64,000 bases of DNA from Mycolicibacter senuensis. Its GTDB lineage: Bacteria > Actinomycetota > Actinomycetes > Mycobacteriales > Mycobacteriaceae. Numbering within the stretch: position 1 is the stretch's first letter; every line of letters starts with the position of its first letter. A program made the translations under genes and the position numbers. The notes under the pieces are model-generated. The model was not told the origin of the DNA. It did not search any database and saw nothing but the letters and a program-made list of their open reading frames with translations. The stretch is from NCBI RefSeq assembly GCF_002101885.1, contig NZ_LQPS01000025.1:62001-126000 (forward strand). Reading direction: 5' to 3'. Below are positions 11,144-20,795 of this stretch, piece by piece.

Positions 11144-11871
11144 TCCGTTCGTTGGCAGGCGCTTTCGCGTTCGGCACGGTGCTGCCGGTAGGCGGCGGTG
11201 GCAACCGGGGGTTCGGCCGCGGCATGATCACCGCATTGCCGGTCGTCGGAGCCGTCCTGGGAGCCCTGGCGGCGGGGGTGGTCTGGGCCGGCGGGATCGC
11301 GTTCGGCCCGGGCAACGCCTTGGCCGGACTGCTGGCGGTGGCCGCGCTGCTGGCCGCGACCCGTGGACTGCACATCGACGGGGTGGCCGACACCGCCGAC
11401 GGCCTGGGCTGCTACCGGCCCGCGGATCAGGCTCTTCAGGTGATGCGGGACGGGTCGACCGGGCCGTTCGGGGTGGCGGCCGTGGTGCTGGTGATCGTGT
11501 TGCAGGGGCTGACGTTTTCGGCGCTGAGTGCGGGCGCGATCGTGGTCGCGGTGGCCGCGGGCCGAGTCGCGGCGGTGCTGGCGTGCCGCCGCCCGGTCCC
11601 GGCGGCGCACGGCAGCACGCTGGGCGCGGGGGTGGCCGCCAGCCAGCCGGGGCCGGTGGTGGCCGGCTGGGTCGTGGTACTTCTGGTGGGCTCGCTGGCC
11701 GCGGGTCCGCGGCTGTGGCAGGGTCCGGTCGCGGTGCTGGTGGCGCTGGCCTGCGCCGCGGTGCTGGTGGCGCACTGTGTGCACCGGTTCGGCGGCATCA
11801 CCGGTGATGTGCTGGGCGCGGCGATCGAGGTGACCACCACCATCACGGCGCTGGGGCTGGCGATCCGCTGA
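11140..11871 (+). CDS. cobS: Adenosylcobinamide-GDP ribazoletransferase (cobalamin synthase)
   Basis: A 243-residue integral membrane enzyme that joins alpha-ribazole (phosphate) to adenosylcobinamide-GDP, the step after CobT. The signature [13 protein letters not shown] (Asp-rich, metal-binding) lies near residues 70-82, and DGSTGPFG follows. Six or more hydrophobic segments cover the rest. The start overlaps the cobT stop by 4 bases. In Mtb the partner gene cobD is 25-40 kb downstream; it is missing here. Confidence 0.94.
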   Translation: MIRSLAGAFAFGTVLPVGGGGNRGFGRGMITALPVVGAVLGALAAGVVWAGGIAFGPGNALAGLLAVAALLAATRGLHIDGVADTADGLGCYRPADQALQVMRDGSTGPFGVAAVVLVIVLQGLTFSALSAGAIVVAVAAGRVAAVLACRRPVPAAHGSTLGAGVAASQPGPVVAGWVVVLLVGSLAAGPRLWQGPVAVLVALACAAVLVAHCVHRFGGITGDVLGAAIEVTTTITALGLAIR

Positions 11872-12052
11872 GCGGCGCTGCCCGCCTGTCACGACAACGG
11901 CTGCTTGGCCGTGTTCCGGCCAGGACCGAAGGGTCGAACTTTCTCCGGACTTAGAGACATTTCTCCCCCCGGCGTCCGGGCTCCGAGGCAGGTCTGGGAA
12001 ACTGGAACTGTTGTTAACATCTTGGCCTTCTCGTCATCCGGGAGGAACGCCG

Positions 12053-12217
12053 ATGGCTCGCCATCACCGCTACAGCAAGCGGAGCAGAGAATCGCGCAAG
12101 GCGATGACCGGCGGGACCGGCGACCCGCAGGACTATCCCGACGTCGAGGACGCCCTGGCCGAGGACTGGCAGGCCGGACAGGACGAATCGGACCCCCCGC
12201 CCGACTCGGCGGGTTGA
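12053..12217 (+). CDS. Small hydrophilic protein, 54 residues
   Basis: A short ORF with a good ribosome binding site (GGGAGGA about 8 bases before the ATG). The N-terminus is very basic (HHRYSKRSRESRK) and the C-terminus acidic (DVEDALAEDW, DESD). I do not recognise a family. It lies between cobS and the convergent ilvE, where Mtb has the much larger membrane gene Rv2209. The charged split suggests a nucleic-acid or ribosome-associated peptide, but that is a guess. Confidence 0.6.
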   Translation: MARHHRYSKRSRESRKAMTGGTGDPQDYPDVEDALAEDWQAGQDESDPPPDSAG

Positions 12218-12228
12218 GTCCGGTGAGA

Positions 12229-13335
12229 TCAGTCCAGCCGAGCCATCCAGCCGTGGGTGTCGGCGAAGGTACCGCGCTGGATGCCGGTCAGCGTGTCCCG
12301 CAGCGCCATGGTGACCTCACCGGGTTCGCCGTCGGCGATGGTGAACTCCCCGTCCGCGGACTTCACCCTCGACACCGGGGTGATGACGGCGGCGGTGCCA
12401 CAGGCGAAGACCTCGGTGATCTCGCCGGCGGCGGCCTTCTTCTGCCATTCATCGACGTCGATCTTGCGTTCTTCGACCGCGAATCCGGCGTCAGTCGCCA
12501 ACTGCAACAACGAATCCCGGGTGATTCCGGGCAGCAGTGAGCCGGACAGCTCCGGCGTGACCAGACGCGCCGAGCCGCCGGTGCCGAACACGAAGAACAG
12601 GTTCATCCCGCCCATCTCCTCGACATAGCGCCGCTCGGCCGCATCCAGCCACACCACTTGATCGCAGCCGTTGTCGGCCGCCTGCGCCTGGGCGACCAGC
12701 GACGCGGCGTAATTGCCGCCGAACTTGGCCGCGCCGGTGCCGCCCGGGCAGGCCCGCACGTACTCGGTCGAGAGCCAGACGCTCACCGGCTTGATGCCGC
12801 CCTTGAAGTAGGCGCCAGCCGGTGATGCCATCACCAGGCAGCGGTACTCGTTGGCCGGCCGCACGCCCAGCCCCGGCTCGGTGGCGAAGATGAACGGCCG
12901 CAGGTACAGCGACTCCTCTCCCCCGGCCGCGGGCACCCAGGCGGCGTCGACGGCGATCAACTGCCGCAGCGACTCGATGAACAGTTCGTCGGGAAGTTCC
13001 GGGATCGCCAACCGGCGGGCCGACGCGCGCATCCGGGCCGCGTTGGCCTCCGGCCGGAACGACACGATCGACCCGTCGGTCCAGCGGTAGGCCTTCAGCC
13101 CCTCGAAGACCTCCTGCGCGTAGTGCAGGACGACCGCCGACGGGTCCAGTTCGATCGGCCCGTAGGGCATCACCCGCGCGTTGTGCCAACCCGCCTCGCG
13201 GGTGTAATCGATCGACACCATGTGATCGGTGTGGTACTTGCCGAAACCCGGCTCAGCCAACATGGATTCGCGTACCTCGTCAGGAGTCGGGTTCGCCGTG
13301 ACCGACACCTGGAACTCGAGGAGGCCGCTTTTCAT
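12229..13335 (-). CDS. ilvE: Branched-chain amino acid aminotransferase
   Basis: A 368-residue fold-type IV PLP enzyme, identical in length to Mtb IlvE. It transaminates Leu, Ile and Val with 2-oxoglutarate. Seen are [24 protein letters not shown], the PLP lysine in [15 protein letters not shown] (about residue 204), YVEEMGGMN and [12 protein letters not shown]. The ATG at 13335 gives the family N-terminus; the frame stays open further upstream but without family similarity. The gap to gcvT is 23 bp and both genes are on the same strand. Confidence 0.96.
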   Translation of the reverse strand: MKSGLLEFQVSVTANPTPDEVRESMLAEPGFGKYHTDHMVSIDYTREAGWHNARVMPYGPIELDPSAVVLHYAQEVFEGLKAYRWTDGSIVSFRPEANAARMRASARRLAIPELPDELFIESLRQLIAVDAAWVPAAGGEESLYLRPFIFATEPGLGVRPANEYRCLVMASPAGAYFKGGIKPVSVWLSTEYVRACPGGTGAAKFGGNYAASLVAQAQAADNGCDQVVWLDAAERRYVEEMGGMNLFFVFGTGGSARLVTPELSGSLLPGITRDSLLQLATDAGFAVEERKIDVDEWQKKAAAGEITEVFACGTAAVITPVSRVKSADGEFTIADGEPGEVTMALRDTLTGIQRGTFADTHGWMARLD

Positions 13336-13358
13336 GCAGCGATTGTATAACCGGTGCG

Positions 13359-14465
13359 CTAGCGGGTTTTTGCCGTCACGAACGGCGGCCGCACCAGCTC
13401 GCATTCGACGGCCCGGCCTCGCACGTCGACGGTGAGCACCGCCCCGTCGTCGAGACCGGCGTCCACATCGATCAGCGCCAGCGCGATGCCGGCCTTCAGC
13501 GTCGGCGAGAAGGTGCCCGACGTGGTCACCCCGACCTGCCGGTCGCCGTCGAGCACCGCCAACTCGGCCCGCAACACGCCACGCCCGGTGGCCCGCAGCC
13601 CGCGCAACAGCCGCGCCGGACCTGCCGCCTTCTCGGCCTGTAGCGCCTCGCGGCCGAAGAACTGCTCCTTCTTCCAGCCGATCGCCCAGCCGCAGCGCGC
13701 CTGCAGCGGCGAGATGTCGGGCGACAGTTCGTGCCCGTGCAGCGGGTAGCCCATCTCGGTGCGCAGCGTGTCGCGGGCGCCCAGACCGGCCAGTTCGCCC
13801 CCGGCCTGCGAAACGGCCGCCAGCAGCGCGTCGAACACCACCCCCGCCGACTCCCACTCCGGCAGCAGCTCGTAGCCGTGCTCACCGGTGTAACCGCTGC
13901 GGCACACCCGTACCGGCACCCGGGCGCCGGCGGCGTCCACGGTGGCATCTTCAAAGCCCATGTAGTCCATCTCGGTCGGCAGGCCGAGTCCGGCCAGCAC
14001 CTCGGTCGACCGCGGCCCCTGCACCGCCAGCACCGCCCGCGAACGGTGCTCGTCGCTGACCGTCACCCCGGCCGGCGCGGCATCGGCCAAGGCGGCCACC
14101 ACCGCCCCGGTGTTGGCGGCGTTGGGCACCAGGAAGATCTCGTCGTCGGCGATGTAGTAGGCGATCAGGTCGTCGATGACGCCACCCGATTCGTTGCAGC
14201 ACAACGTGTACTGCGCCTTGCCGGGCCCGATCCTGGTCAGGTCGTTGGTGAGTGTCGCATTGACGAACGCCGCCGCACCCGGGCCGGCCACGGTCGCCTT
14301 GCCCAGGTGGCTGACATCGAACAGGCCCACAGCGGTGCGGGTGGCGTGGTGTTCGGCGACGGTGCCGGCATACGACACCGGCATCAGCCAGCCACCGAAC
14401 TCCGCGAAGCTGGCGCCCAGCTCGCGGTGACGATCTTCCAGGGGCCCGTGTTGCAGTTCGCTCAC
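13359..14465 (-). CDS. gcvT: Aminomethyltransferase (glycine cleavage T protein)
   Basis: A 368-residue GcvT, which transfers the aminomethyl group from lipoyl-GcvH to tetrahydrofolate. Seen are [12 protein letters not shown] at the N-terminus, [21 protein letters not shown] and [13 protein letters not shown] with the catalytic-region residues, plus the C-terminal barrel with [15 protein letters not shown]. It precedes ilvE in the same direction and may share its transcript. No glycine riboswitch is visible upstream: the gap to the divergent cyclase is 32 bp. Confidence 0.95.
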   Translation of the reverse strand: MSELQHGPLEDRHRELGASFAEFGGWLMPVSYAGTVAEHHATRTAVGLFDVSHLGKATVAGPGAAAFVNATLTNDLTRIGPGKAQYTLCCNESGGVIDDLIAYYIADDEIFLVPNAANTGAVVAALADAAPAGVTVSDEHRSRAVLAVQGPRSTEVLAGLGLPTEMDYMGFEDATVDAAGARVPVRVCRSGYTGEHGYELLPEWESAGVVFDALLAAVSQAGGELAGLGARDTLRTEMGYPLHGHELSPDISPLQARCGWAIGWKKEQFFGREALQAEKAAGPARLLRGLRATGRGVLRAELAVLDGDRQVGVTTSGTFSPTLKAGIALALIDVDAGLDDGAVLTVDVRGRAVECELVRPPFVTAKTR

Positions 14466-14497
14466 GACGAGCCACCCTAATCGGCAAACTTGTATAG

Positions 14498-15586
14498 GTG
14501 GTCGATTGGGACGCGCTGGAAGCCGCGGGAATCGTCGACGCGCGGGGCCGCGCCGACCTGCTTGAGTACCTCGACGGGCTCGGTTTCAGCACCGAGCAGA
14601 TGGCCGAGGCCGAACGGCAGGGCCGGCTGTTCGGCCTGGCCGGTGACGTGGTGGGGCGCTCGGGTCCGGCCGACTACACGCTGCGGACCGCGGCCGAGGC
14701 CCTGCGGGTACCGGTCCGCGACCTCGAACGCGCCTGGACGATGCTCGGGCTCAGCGTCGACAGCCCCGACACGCCCGCATTGAGCCAGGCCGACGTCGAC
14801 GGCCTGGCCACCTGGGTCGAGATGCGGTCCTATCTCGGTGAGGCGGTCGACGGCTTCCTGCGGGTGCTGGGCGCGACGATGGCCCGGCTGGCCGAGGCCG
14901 AGTCGTCGATGATCCGGATCAGCGAGCCCGACATGTGGCTGGGCCACACCCACAGCGAACTGCGCACCGCCCGCGCCTGGCGGTCGATCGCCGAATACAT
15001 CCCGCGGATCGGCGCGATGATCGACGCCGTCCACCGGCAGCACCAGGTCAGCGCCCGGACCTTCCTCGAAGGCCTGGCCGGAGGGCCCACGTCGAGCATG
15101 GTGTGCGGGGTGGGCTTCGCCGACCTGACCGGTTTCACCGCCCTGACCCAGGTGCTCACCTCCGAGGAGCTGGCGACGCTGCTCACCGACTTCGGCGGCA
15201 GCGTCGCCGACGTGGTGCACGCCGACGGCGGGCGGGTGGTCAAGTTCATCGGCGATGCCGTGATGTGGGTGAGCGCGAGCGGGGAGCTGCTGGCGAAAGC
15301 CGCGATCGACCTGGTCGACCATCCCAAGGCCCGCAAGGTGGGCCTGCAGGTGCGGGCCGGGCTGGGTTACGGCGAGCTGCTGGCCATCAACGGCGACTAT
15401 TTCGGCACCCCGGTGAACCTGGCCGCGCGGCTGGTGGATGCCGCCGAACCCGGGCAGGTGCTGGCTTGCGCCGGCGTCGTCAAGGAATTGCCGGGCTGGC
15501 CCGTGACGGAAAACGGGCCCTTGAAACTCAAGGGATTCGACCAGCTCGTCCCGGCCTACGAGCTGGAGCTGCGCGCCGATCGTTAG
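14498..15586 (+). CDS. Class III adenylate cyclase (Rv2212-like)
   Basis: A 362-residue soluble class III nucleotidyl cyclase. The N-terminal ~190 residues form a regulatory domain, including a MerR-like/helical part. The cyclase domain begins about residue 200, with metal-binding Asp209 ([11 protein letters not shown]) and Asp253 ([11 protein letters not shown]), and the pattern VNLAARLVD near the end. The Mtb enzyme is a real adenylate cyclase whose activity responds to pH and fatty acids. The GTG start is 32 bp from the divergent gcvT. The last ~40 codons are duplicated (about 90% identical) at 17958-18108, beyond the acyltransferase gene. Confidence 0.9.
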   Translation: MVDWDALEAAGIVDARGRADLLEYLDGLGFSTEQMAEAERQGRLFGLAGDVVGRSGPADYTLRTAAEALRVPVRDLERAWTMLGLSVDSPDTPALSQADVDGLATWVEMRSYLGEAVDGFLRVLGATMARLAEAESSMIRISEPDMWLGHTHSELRTARAWRSIAEYIPRIGAMIDAVHRQHQVSARTFLEGLAGGPTSSMVCGVGFADLTGFTALTQVLTSEELATLLTDFGGSVADVVHADGGRVVKFIGDAVMWVSASGELLAKAAIDLVDHPKARKVGLQVRAGLGYGELLAINGDYFGTPVNLAARLVDAAEPGQVLACAGVVKELPGWPVTENGPLKLKGFDQLVPAYELELRADR

Positions 15587-15613
15587 CGTGAATGCTTGTG
15601 AGCACCCGACCCG
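15463..15613. repeat. Direct repeat copy 1: cyclase 3' end plus aminopeptidase start region
   Basis: This 151-bp stretch covers the last 41 codons of the cyclase, its stop, and 27 bases that resemble the start of the aminopeptidase gene (TTGTGAGCACCC). It aligns without gaps to 17958-18108, with about 15 mismatches by eye. The aminopeptidase-like start here runs only a few codons into non-homologous sequence and an early TAG. Confidence 0.9.
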
Positions 15614-15792
15614 ACCAGCCGAGCCCAAACCTGCTGGTATCCGATCTCGGCGAATAGGACACCAGCTGGCAGCAGGTGGACCACGGCCCGCTGTCCTGTT
15701 AGTACTCACACGCCGTGTCACACTTGCCACACCAGTCACGCGCCTAACTGGACGACGTTGCGGTTAGACCCCGGGGGATCTCGCTCAATTAC

Positions 15793-15806
15793 CAGGGAAA
15801 TCCCTG
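15793..15806. repeat. Short perfect dyad upstream of the acyltransferase
   Basis: CAGGGA-AA-TCCCTG lies 33 bases before the acyltransferase ATG. The short spacer suits a protein operator better than a hairpin. It is the only clear element I see in the 226 bases between the direct repeat and the gene. Confidence 0.35.
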
Positions 15807-15839
15807 ATGTCGGAGCCGTCGGTACCCGCTTAGCGTCCA

Positions 15840-17918
15840 ATGATGGCCCGCACCAGCGCACCGGTCAGGCCCCCGCAACGTCGAGACGTGCAGGGCCTGC
15901 GGATGATCGCGGTCCTGGCGGTGTTCGCCAACCATCTGGTCGGCTGGCCGCGCGGCGGAAGCTTTGGCGTCGACGTCTTCTTCGTGATCTCCGGGCTCCT
16001 GATCACCGGCAGCCTGCTGCGCTCGGCCCAGGAATCCGGCAAGGTCGCGTTCGGCGCCTTCTACTGGAACCGAGTGCGGCGAATCGTCCCCGCGGCCACC
16101 GTGGTGTTGATTCTCACCTACTTGACGTCGTTGGCGCTGTTCTTGCCGATACGCGCCGCGCAGATCGGCCGCGACGCGCGGGCCGCGGTCCTGTTCATGG
16201 CCAACTGGCACTTCGCCAACCGCCATGCCGACTATTTTGCCGTCGGGGAGCCGGTTTCACCGCTCCAGCACTACTGGTCGCTGTCGGTCGAGGAACAGTT
16301 CTACTTCGTGTGGCCGGCGGTGATCTTCGTGGTCGGATTGGCGGTTGCCCACCGGGCGTGGACGCCTCAACGACGAACGTTGTTGGCGGGCACGGTGATG
16401 GGTGTGGTCGTGACGGCATCGTGGTGGTGGGCTGTCCACCGAGCCGCCGGCCACCCCGTCGAGGTGTATTTCGATACGTTCGCCCGTGCCTGGGAGCTCG
16501 GCGCCGGAGCCCTGCTGGCGATCGCGACCCGGCCCCTGACGCGCGTTCCCACTGCTGTGAAACCGGTCCTGTCGTGGGCGGGACTGGTGCTGATCGCGGC
16601 AAGCGTCCTCGCCGAGCCCCCGGTCCGATTCTGCCCACCGTGGGCATTGCTGCCCGTCACCGGCGCGGCCTTGGTGATCGCCGCCGGTGTCGGGGGCGAG
16701 CCCGGTCACCAAGCCTTCCTTCGCAATCCCGTCTCCATCTATATCGGCGATATCTCCTATTCGCTGTATCTGGTGCACTGGCCGGTCATCGTGCTGCTCA
16801 GCGCGGTGGCCGCTGACAACGCCTACTTCGTGGTTGCGGCGGCCGGGTTGACATTCGGCCTGGCGATCGGGTCGTATCACTTCGTCGAGAACCCCCTGCG
16901 CCGCGTCACTTGGGGCCGCCCCAGCGCGCTGAACCGACCACGGCCGTACCCTCGCTTCGCCGCCCTGGGCGCCGTGAGCCTGTTGGTAGTGGCGTTGTGC
17001 GCGTTGGTGATTCGCCCCGATACCGATCGCCAGGCAGTCCTGCCGACGGTCGCCGTCAGGTCGTTCGACGACATGCCCACCCCGGGGCCGCTGGCGGCCG
17101 CACTGAGGAACGAGATCGCCACCGCGCTACAGGCCACCGAATGGCCCCAGCTGGATCCGACGATGGACGCGGTCGTCCACGGCCTGCCCGCCGCCCGCGA
17201 GGTGTGGAGATGCGGCTTCATCCCCCAGCCGAGCGACCAAACCTGCACGTTCGGTGATGCGGCCGCGCCTACCAAAGTGGTGCTGGTCGGAGACTCGATC
17301 GCGATGACGTACGCCGGCCCGTTGCGGCAGCTTGCACTCGACTCCCGCGGGCGGACGCAGGTACGGATCGAGGCTGCGTACGGCTGCCACTTCATCGACC
17401 TGGCGGTCACCGGCCTGCCGCCAGTCGTGGCGGACCAATGCCCGGACTACACCCAGCACAGGCTGCAGGTGATCGACACCATCAAGCCGGATGTGGTGAT
17501 CGTGTCGAATTACTACATTTTCGGGACCAGCCGCGATCCGGCGCAGCCCACCTGGTCGGCCTCGATGCGCCCGCTCGTCAACAAGATCAAGGACAGCACG
17601 GTGGTGTTTATCCCCGGGCCGCCCGACGACAAGGACATCAAGGAGTGCTACAGCACCCGGTCATCCGTCCCCCAGGATTGTGTCAGCCAGGTGCTGGACC
17701 GCTGGCGCGACACCGCGGCGGCCGAACGGGATCTCGCCGAGGAGATAGGCGCTGTGTGGGTGGATCCGCGGCCGTGGTTCTGCTCCCCGGATCAGCGCTG
17801 CCCCAGCTTCGTGGGAACTATCCCGGTGAAGTTCGACCCCTTTCACATGACTCCGCACTACGGCCAGAAGATCACCCCGGTGATCGGTGAAGCACTCATG
17901 GCCACCGGGGTGATGTGA
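15840..17918 (+). CDS. OafA/YrhL-type membrane acyltransferase with C-terminal SGNH domain
   Basis: A 692-residue two-domain protein. Residues ~10-400 are an acyltransferase-3 domain with about ten membrane helices and family motifs (RRDVQGLRMIAVLAVFANH, FFVISGLLITGSL, WNRVRRIVPA, HYWSLSVEEQFYFVWP, SYSLYLVHWPV). Residues ~475-690 are an SGNH esterase-like domain outside the membrane, with VLVGDSIA (Ser near 484) and the C-terminal DPFHMTPHYG carrying the Asp-His pair near 664. Such fusions move acetyl or longer acyl groups onto cell-surface sugars or lipids. The target here is unknown. It sits between the cyclase and aminopeptidase genes, which are adjacent in Mtb, and is flanked by 151-bp direct repeats. 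Several codon choices look less GC-biased than those of neighbouring genes. Acquisition by recombination is likely. Confidence 0.9.
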   Translation: MMARTSAPVRPPQRRDVQGLRMIAVLAVFANHLVGWPRGGSFGVDVFFVISGLLITGSLLRSAQESGKVAFGAFYWNRVRRIVPAATVVLILTYLTSLALFLPIRAAQIGRDARAAVLFMANWHFANRHADYFAVGEPVSPLQHYWSLSVEEQFYFVWPAVIFVVGLAVAHRAWTPQRRTLLAGTVMGVVVTASWWWAVHRAAGHPVEVYFDTFARAWELGAGALLAIATRPLTRVPTAVKPVLSWAGLVLIAASVLAEPPVRFCPPWALLPVTGAALVIAAGVGGEPGHQAFLRNPVSIYIGDISYSLYLVHWPVIVLLSAVAADNAYFVVAAAGLTFGLAIGSYHFVENPLRRVTWGRPSALNRPRPYPRFAALGAVSLLVVALCALVIRPDTDRQAVLPTVAVRSFDDMPTPGPLAAALRNEIATALQATEWPQLDPTMDAVVHGLPAAREVWRCGFIPQPSDQTCTFGDAAAPTKVVLVGDSIAMTYAGPLRQLALDSRGRTQVRIEAAYGCHFIDLAVTGLPPVVADQCPDYTQHRLQVIDTIKPDVVIVSNYYIFGTSRDPAQPTWSASMRPLVNKIKDSTVVFIPGPPDDKDIKECYSTRSSVPQDCVSQVLDRWRDTAAAERDLAEEIGAVWVDPRPWFCSPDQRCPSFVGTIPVKFDPFHMTPHYGQKITPVIGEALMATGVM

Positions 17919-17957
17919 CTCCAAGAACTCAAGGGGAATCCGGGTCGCCCAGGCGCC

Positions 17958-18108
17958 GGCTTGCGCCGGCGTCGTCAAGGAATTGCCGGGCCGGCCCGTG
18001 GCGGAACAAGGGCCCTTGAAACTCAAAGGGTTCGACGAGCTCGTCCCGGCATACGAGCTGGAGCTGCCGACCGATCGATAGGGTGAGTGCTTGTGAGCAC
18101 CCAACCCG
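17958..18108. repeat. Direct repeat copy 2: truncated cyclase tail and true aminopeptidase start
   Basis: This is the second copy of the 151-bp repeat (see 15463-15613), beginning 39 bases after the acyltransferase stop. In the cyclase frame it still reads as an intact cyclase C-terminus with about six amino acid changes and a TAG at 18079, but the rest of the cyclase is missing. It supplies the upstream region and start codon of the aminopeptidase gene. Confidence 0.9.
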
Positions 18109-19691
18109 GATACCCCGCCCCCGCCGTCACCGTCACCGACTCGCTGCCCACCGCCGAGGAGGCCGTGCTGATCGTGCCGGTCGTTTCGGCCGGCGACGAG
18201 TCCGATGAGTCCGGCGGTTCAGCGAGGCTCGACGAAGGAGAGGCGAAGCTGGGACCGCCGCCTCAACAGGGCGCCGTGGTCGCCGCGACCGAGCCGGCCC
18301 TGCCGGCCGACGCGGTGACCGAGATCGAGGCCGGACTGCGGGCGCTGAACGCCAAGGGCAGCAGCGAGCAGGTGCACCGACTGGCGGTGGCGTCACTGCC
18401 GGTGGCCAGCGTGCTGACCGTCGGACTGGGTAAGGCCCGCGACAGCTGGCCCGCCGATGTCATCCGGCGCGCCGCGGGCACCGCAGCACGCTCGCTCAAC
18501 GGCACGGCGGTCGCCGTCGACACGCTGGCCGGGCTGCCCGGCGACCCGGGCGAGGACGTGGTGGCGGCCAGTGTCGAAGGCCTGTTGCTGGGCAGCTACC
18601 GCTTCACCGCGTTCCGCACCGACAAGACCGCCCCGAAGGATCCGGGCCTGCAGGCCGTCACCGTGCTCAGCGCCGCACCCGAGGCGGCGGCGCGCGCCGC
18701 CCACGGGGCCGATGTCGCCGCCGCGGTGGCCACCGCGCGCGACTTCGTCAACACCCCGCCGAGCCACCTGTTCCCGGCCGAGTTCGCCGACCGGGCCAGG
18801 GCGCTGGGCGAAGCCGCCGGCCTGCAGGTCGAGGTGCTCGACGAGCAGGCGCTGGCCGACGCCGGCTATGGCGGGGTGATCGGTGTCGGCCAGGGCTCGT
18901 CGCGGCCGCCGCGGCTGGTGCGGCTGACCTACCGGCCGACCGCCGACCGCGAGGTCAAGAAGGTGGCGTTGGTCGGCAAGGGCATCACCTTCGACACCGG
19001 TGGCATCTCGATCAAACCGGCCGCCTCGATGCACCACATGACCTCCGACATGGGCGGGGCCGCGGCGGTGATCGCCACCGTGGTGCTGGCCGCGCGCCGC
19101 GAACTCCCGGTCGAGGTGACCGCGACCGTCCCGATGGCCGAGAACATGCCGTCGGCGACCGCGCAGCGGCCCGGCGACGTGCTCACCCAGTACGGCGGCA
19201 CCACCGTCGAGGTGCTCAACACCGACGCCGAGGGCCGGTTGGTGCTGGCCGATGCGATCGTGCGGGCCTGCGAGGACAACCCGGACTATCTCATCGAGAC
19301 CTCGACCCTGACCGGCGCGCAGACGGTGGCGCTGGGCGCGCGTATCCCCGGGGTGATGGGCTCGGACGAGTTCCGGGACCGGGTGGCCTCGATCTCGCAG
19401 GCCGTCGGGGAGAACGGTTGGCCGATGCCGCTGCCCGACGAGCTCAAGGACGACCTGAAGTCGACGGTGGCCGATCTGGCCAACGTCAGCGCGCAGCGTT
19501 TCGCCGGCATGCTGGTCGCCGGGGTGTTCCTGCGTGAGTTCGTGGCCGAGGGCGTGGCCTGGGCGCACATCGACGTGGCCGGGCCGGCCTACAACAGCGC
19601 CGGCCCGTGGGGCTACACCGGCAAGGGCGGCACCGGGGTGCCGACCCGCACCATGTTCGCGGTCCTGGAAGACATCGCCGAGAACGGATAG
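18093..19691 (+). CDS. pepB: Leucyl aminopeptidase (M17 family)
   Basis: A 532-residue M17 aminopeptidase, a two-metal enzyme that removes N-terminal residues from peptides in the cytosol. The catalytic C-terminal domain shows [16 protein letters not shown] (metal-binding Lys and Asp), [11 protein letters not shown], the signature [13 protein letters not shown] and a final GPAYN. GTG at 18093 is chosen by match to the Mtb start (VSTQPGY against MTTEPGY); an in-frame GTG two codons upstream is possible. Compared with Mtb PepB there is an extra stretch of about 20 residues near residues 37-57 ([16 protein letters not shown]). It contains a 19-bp sequence also found at 38707-38725. The start lies within the duplicated junction sequence. 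Confidence 0.93.
   Translation: MSTQPGYPAPAVTVTDSLPTAEEAVLIVPVVSAGDESDESGGSARLDEGEAKLGPPPQQGAVVAATEPALPADAVTEIEAGLRALNAKGSSEQVHRLAVASLPVASVLTVGLGKARDSWPADVIRRAAGTAARSLNGTAVAVDTLAGLPGDPGEDVVAASVEGLLLGSYRFTAFRTDKTAPKDPGLQAVTVLSAAPEAAARAAHGADVAAAVATARDFVNTPPSHLFPAEFADRARALGEAAGLQVEVLDEQALADAGYGGVIGVGQGSSRPPRLVRLTYRPTADREVKKVALVGKGITFDTGGISIKPAASMHHMTSDMGGAAAVIATVVLAARRELPVEVTATVPMAENMPSATAQRPGDVLTQYGGTTVEVLNTDAEGRLVLADAIVRACEDNPDYLIETSTLTGAQTVALGARIPGVMGSDEFRDRVASISQAVGENGWPMPLPDELKDDLKSTVADLANVSAQRFAGMLVAGVFLREFVAEGVAWAHIDVAGPAYNSAGPWGYTGKGGTGVPTRTMFAVLEDIAENG
18241..18259 (+). repeat. Dispersed 19-bp repeat inside pepB
   Basis: A perfect 19-base match (AGGCGAAGCTGGGACCGCC) occurs here in frame inside pepB and again at 38707-38725, just after the CYTH-CHAD stop. 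It lies in a segment absent from the Mtb protein, so it may be a small mobile or copied repeat. Confidence 0.5.
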
Positions 19692-19706
19692 CCGGTCACC
19701 ACGCGA

Positions 19707-20594
19707 TCATGCCGGCTGCTTTTCCGCGATGGGATCGGGGACTTCCACGCCGCTCTGAAAGGACAGCGCGGCGCTCTGCAGCAGCACCACAACGCTCAGC
19801 AGAGCCACCCACATCCAACCCTCGCCGGGAGTGATGTGCGAGTGCGGATCAATGGTCGGCAACGCCACCACGGATCGAATCCGCGCATACACGACGAGAG
19901 CAATGGTGATATACGGCAGTGCCGTTTGGCTGGTGCGCACTATGCGGCCACGTGGCGATGGTGAACGGCGCCGTTTGGCCCCGGCGAACCAGAGAGCACA
20001 GGAGACGGCCATCACCGTCAGCCCGAGCGGAGCGGCAAGCCGGTTCGCGTGATCCCACAGCGGTTGGAGGGGCTGCCGGTCCTCCGGCGAACCGAGCGAG
20101 ATGGCCAAATCCATCAGCTTGATCTCGGCGAACGAGAAGACAACGGGAGGAACGAGCACCACGACGATGAATCGCGCATGTTTGGCCAGTGCCGCCGAGG
20201 AACTCGAGGCGAACTGGACCAGACCGTAAACCAAGATGGAGATCGACGCCGCGAACATGACATCGCCCAGCAATTCTTCGGACGCCGCTCGTCCACCGGT
20301 CAATGCGCAGCCGCGCTCGCCGGCCAGGATGCCGTACTGGAAACTGGCGAACAGCAGACCCAGAAATGCCGCGACCAGTGCAATACCGGTCAATTTCTCA
20401 TATTCGGCGCCGCGCGCGTCGAGCGAATACTCACCGGCATGTTTCCGATGCGAGCGGTCGAGCACGACCGTGATGGCAGCAAATGTGAAGCCCGCGAGAA
20501 TACCGGCTATCGCCTGGTAGTTACTGGCCACACCCGATATGTCGAAACCGGACCACAGTTCGCAGCTGTCATCACCATTTCCGGTGCCCATCAC
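19707..20594 (-). CDS. Membrane protein of unknown function, 295 residues
   Basis: I do not recognise a family. The protein begins with a short polar part (MGTGNGDDSCELWSGFDISG) and has about seven hydrophobic segments, the first near residues 27-45 (YQAIAGILAGFTFAAITVVL). A charged loop near 48-65 (DRSHRKHAGEYSLDARGAEYEKLTG) lies between the first two. It sits where Mtb has ephD, between pepB and dlaT. Base composition looks less GC-rich than the flanking genes. The family 'YQAIAGILAGFTFAA' helix resembles small channel-like membrane proteins, but no function can be assigned. Confidence 0.75.
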   Translation of the reverse strand: MMGTGNGDDSCELWSGFDISGVASNYQAIAGILAGFTFAAITVVLDRSHRKHAGEYSLDARGAEYEKLTGIALVAAFLGLLFASFQYGILAGERGCALTGGRAASEELLGDVMFAASISILVYGLVQFASSSSAALAKHARFIVVVLVPPVVFSFAEIKLMDLAISLGSPEDRQPLQPLWDHANRLAAPLGLTVMAVSCALWFAGAKRRRSPSPRGRIVRTSQTALPYITIALVVYARIRSVVALPTIDPHSHITPGEGWMWVALLSVVVLLQSAALSFQSGVEVPDPIAEKQPA

Positions 20595-20795
20595 CGGGAT
20601 GTTAGTTCACCGATGCGGCCATTGGCCCCTGGGTGTGTAAGGGAGCCGGGGCAATGACAGGATGGTTTCGGCAGTCCGCGGCAGTCCGCCGCCCATCAGC
20701 GAAAGTCCGCCCGGACACGCCGCTCGATGCACCCGCTGTGGTAAGCCGGAGGGCGAGCCAAGGCGGCCCACCGACCGATCGAGGAGTCAACTGCG

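Noticed and set aside
11872..12052. Cobalamin riboswitch near cobT-cobS
   Set aside because: The region lies after cobS rather than before a transport gene, and I do not see the B12 box.
14466..14497. Glycine riboswitch before gcvT
   Set aside because: Only 32 bases separate gcvT from the divergent cyclase, too short for the aptamer.
15598..15657. A short coding gene starting at the pepB-like GTG in repeat copy 1
   Set aside because: It runs about 19 codons to a TAG, with pepB similarity only in the first few; it is a by-product of the duplication.
15840..17918. Transposon or prophage origin of the acyltransferase insertion
   Set aside because: There is no transposase or integrase and no short terminal inverted repeat. 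The flanking repeats are 151 bp of host gene sequence that differ from each other.
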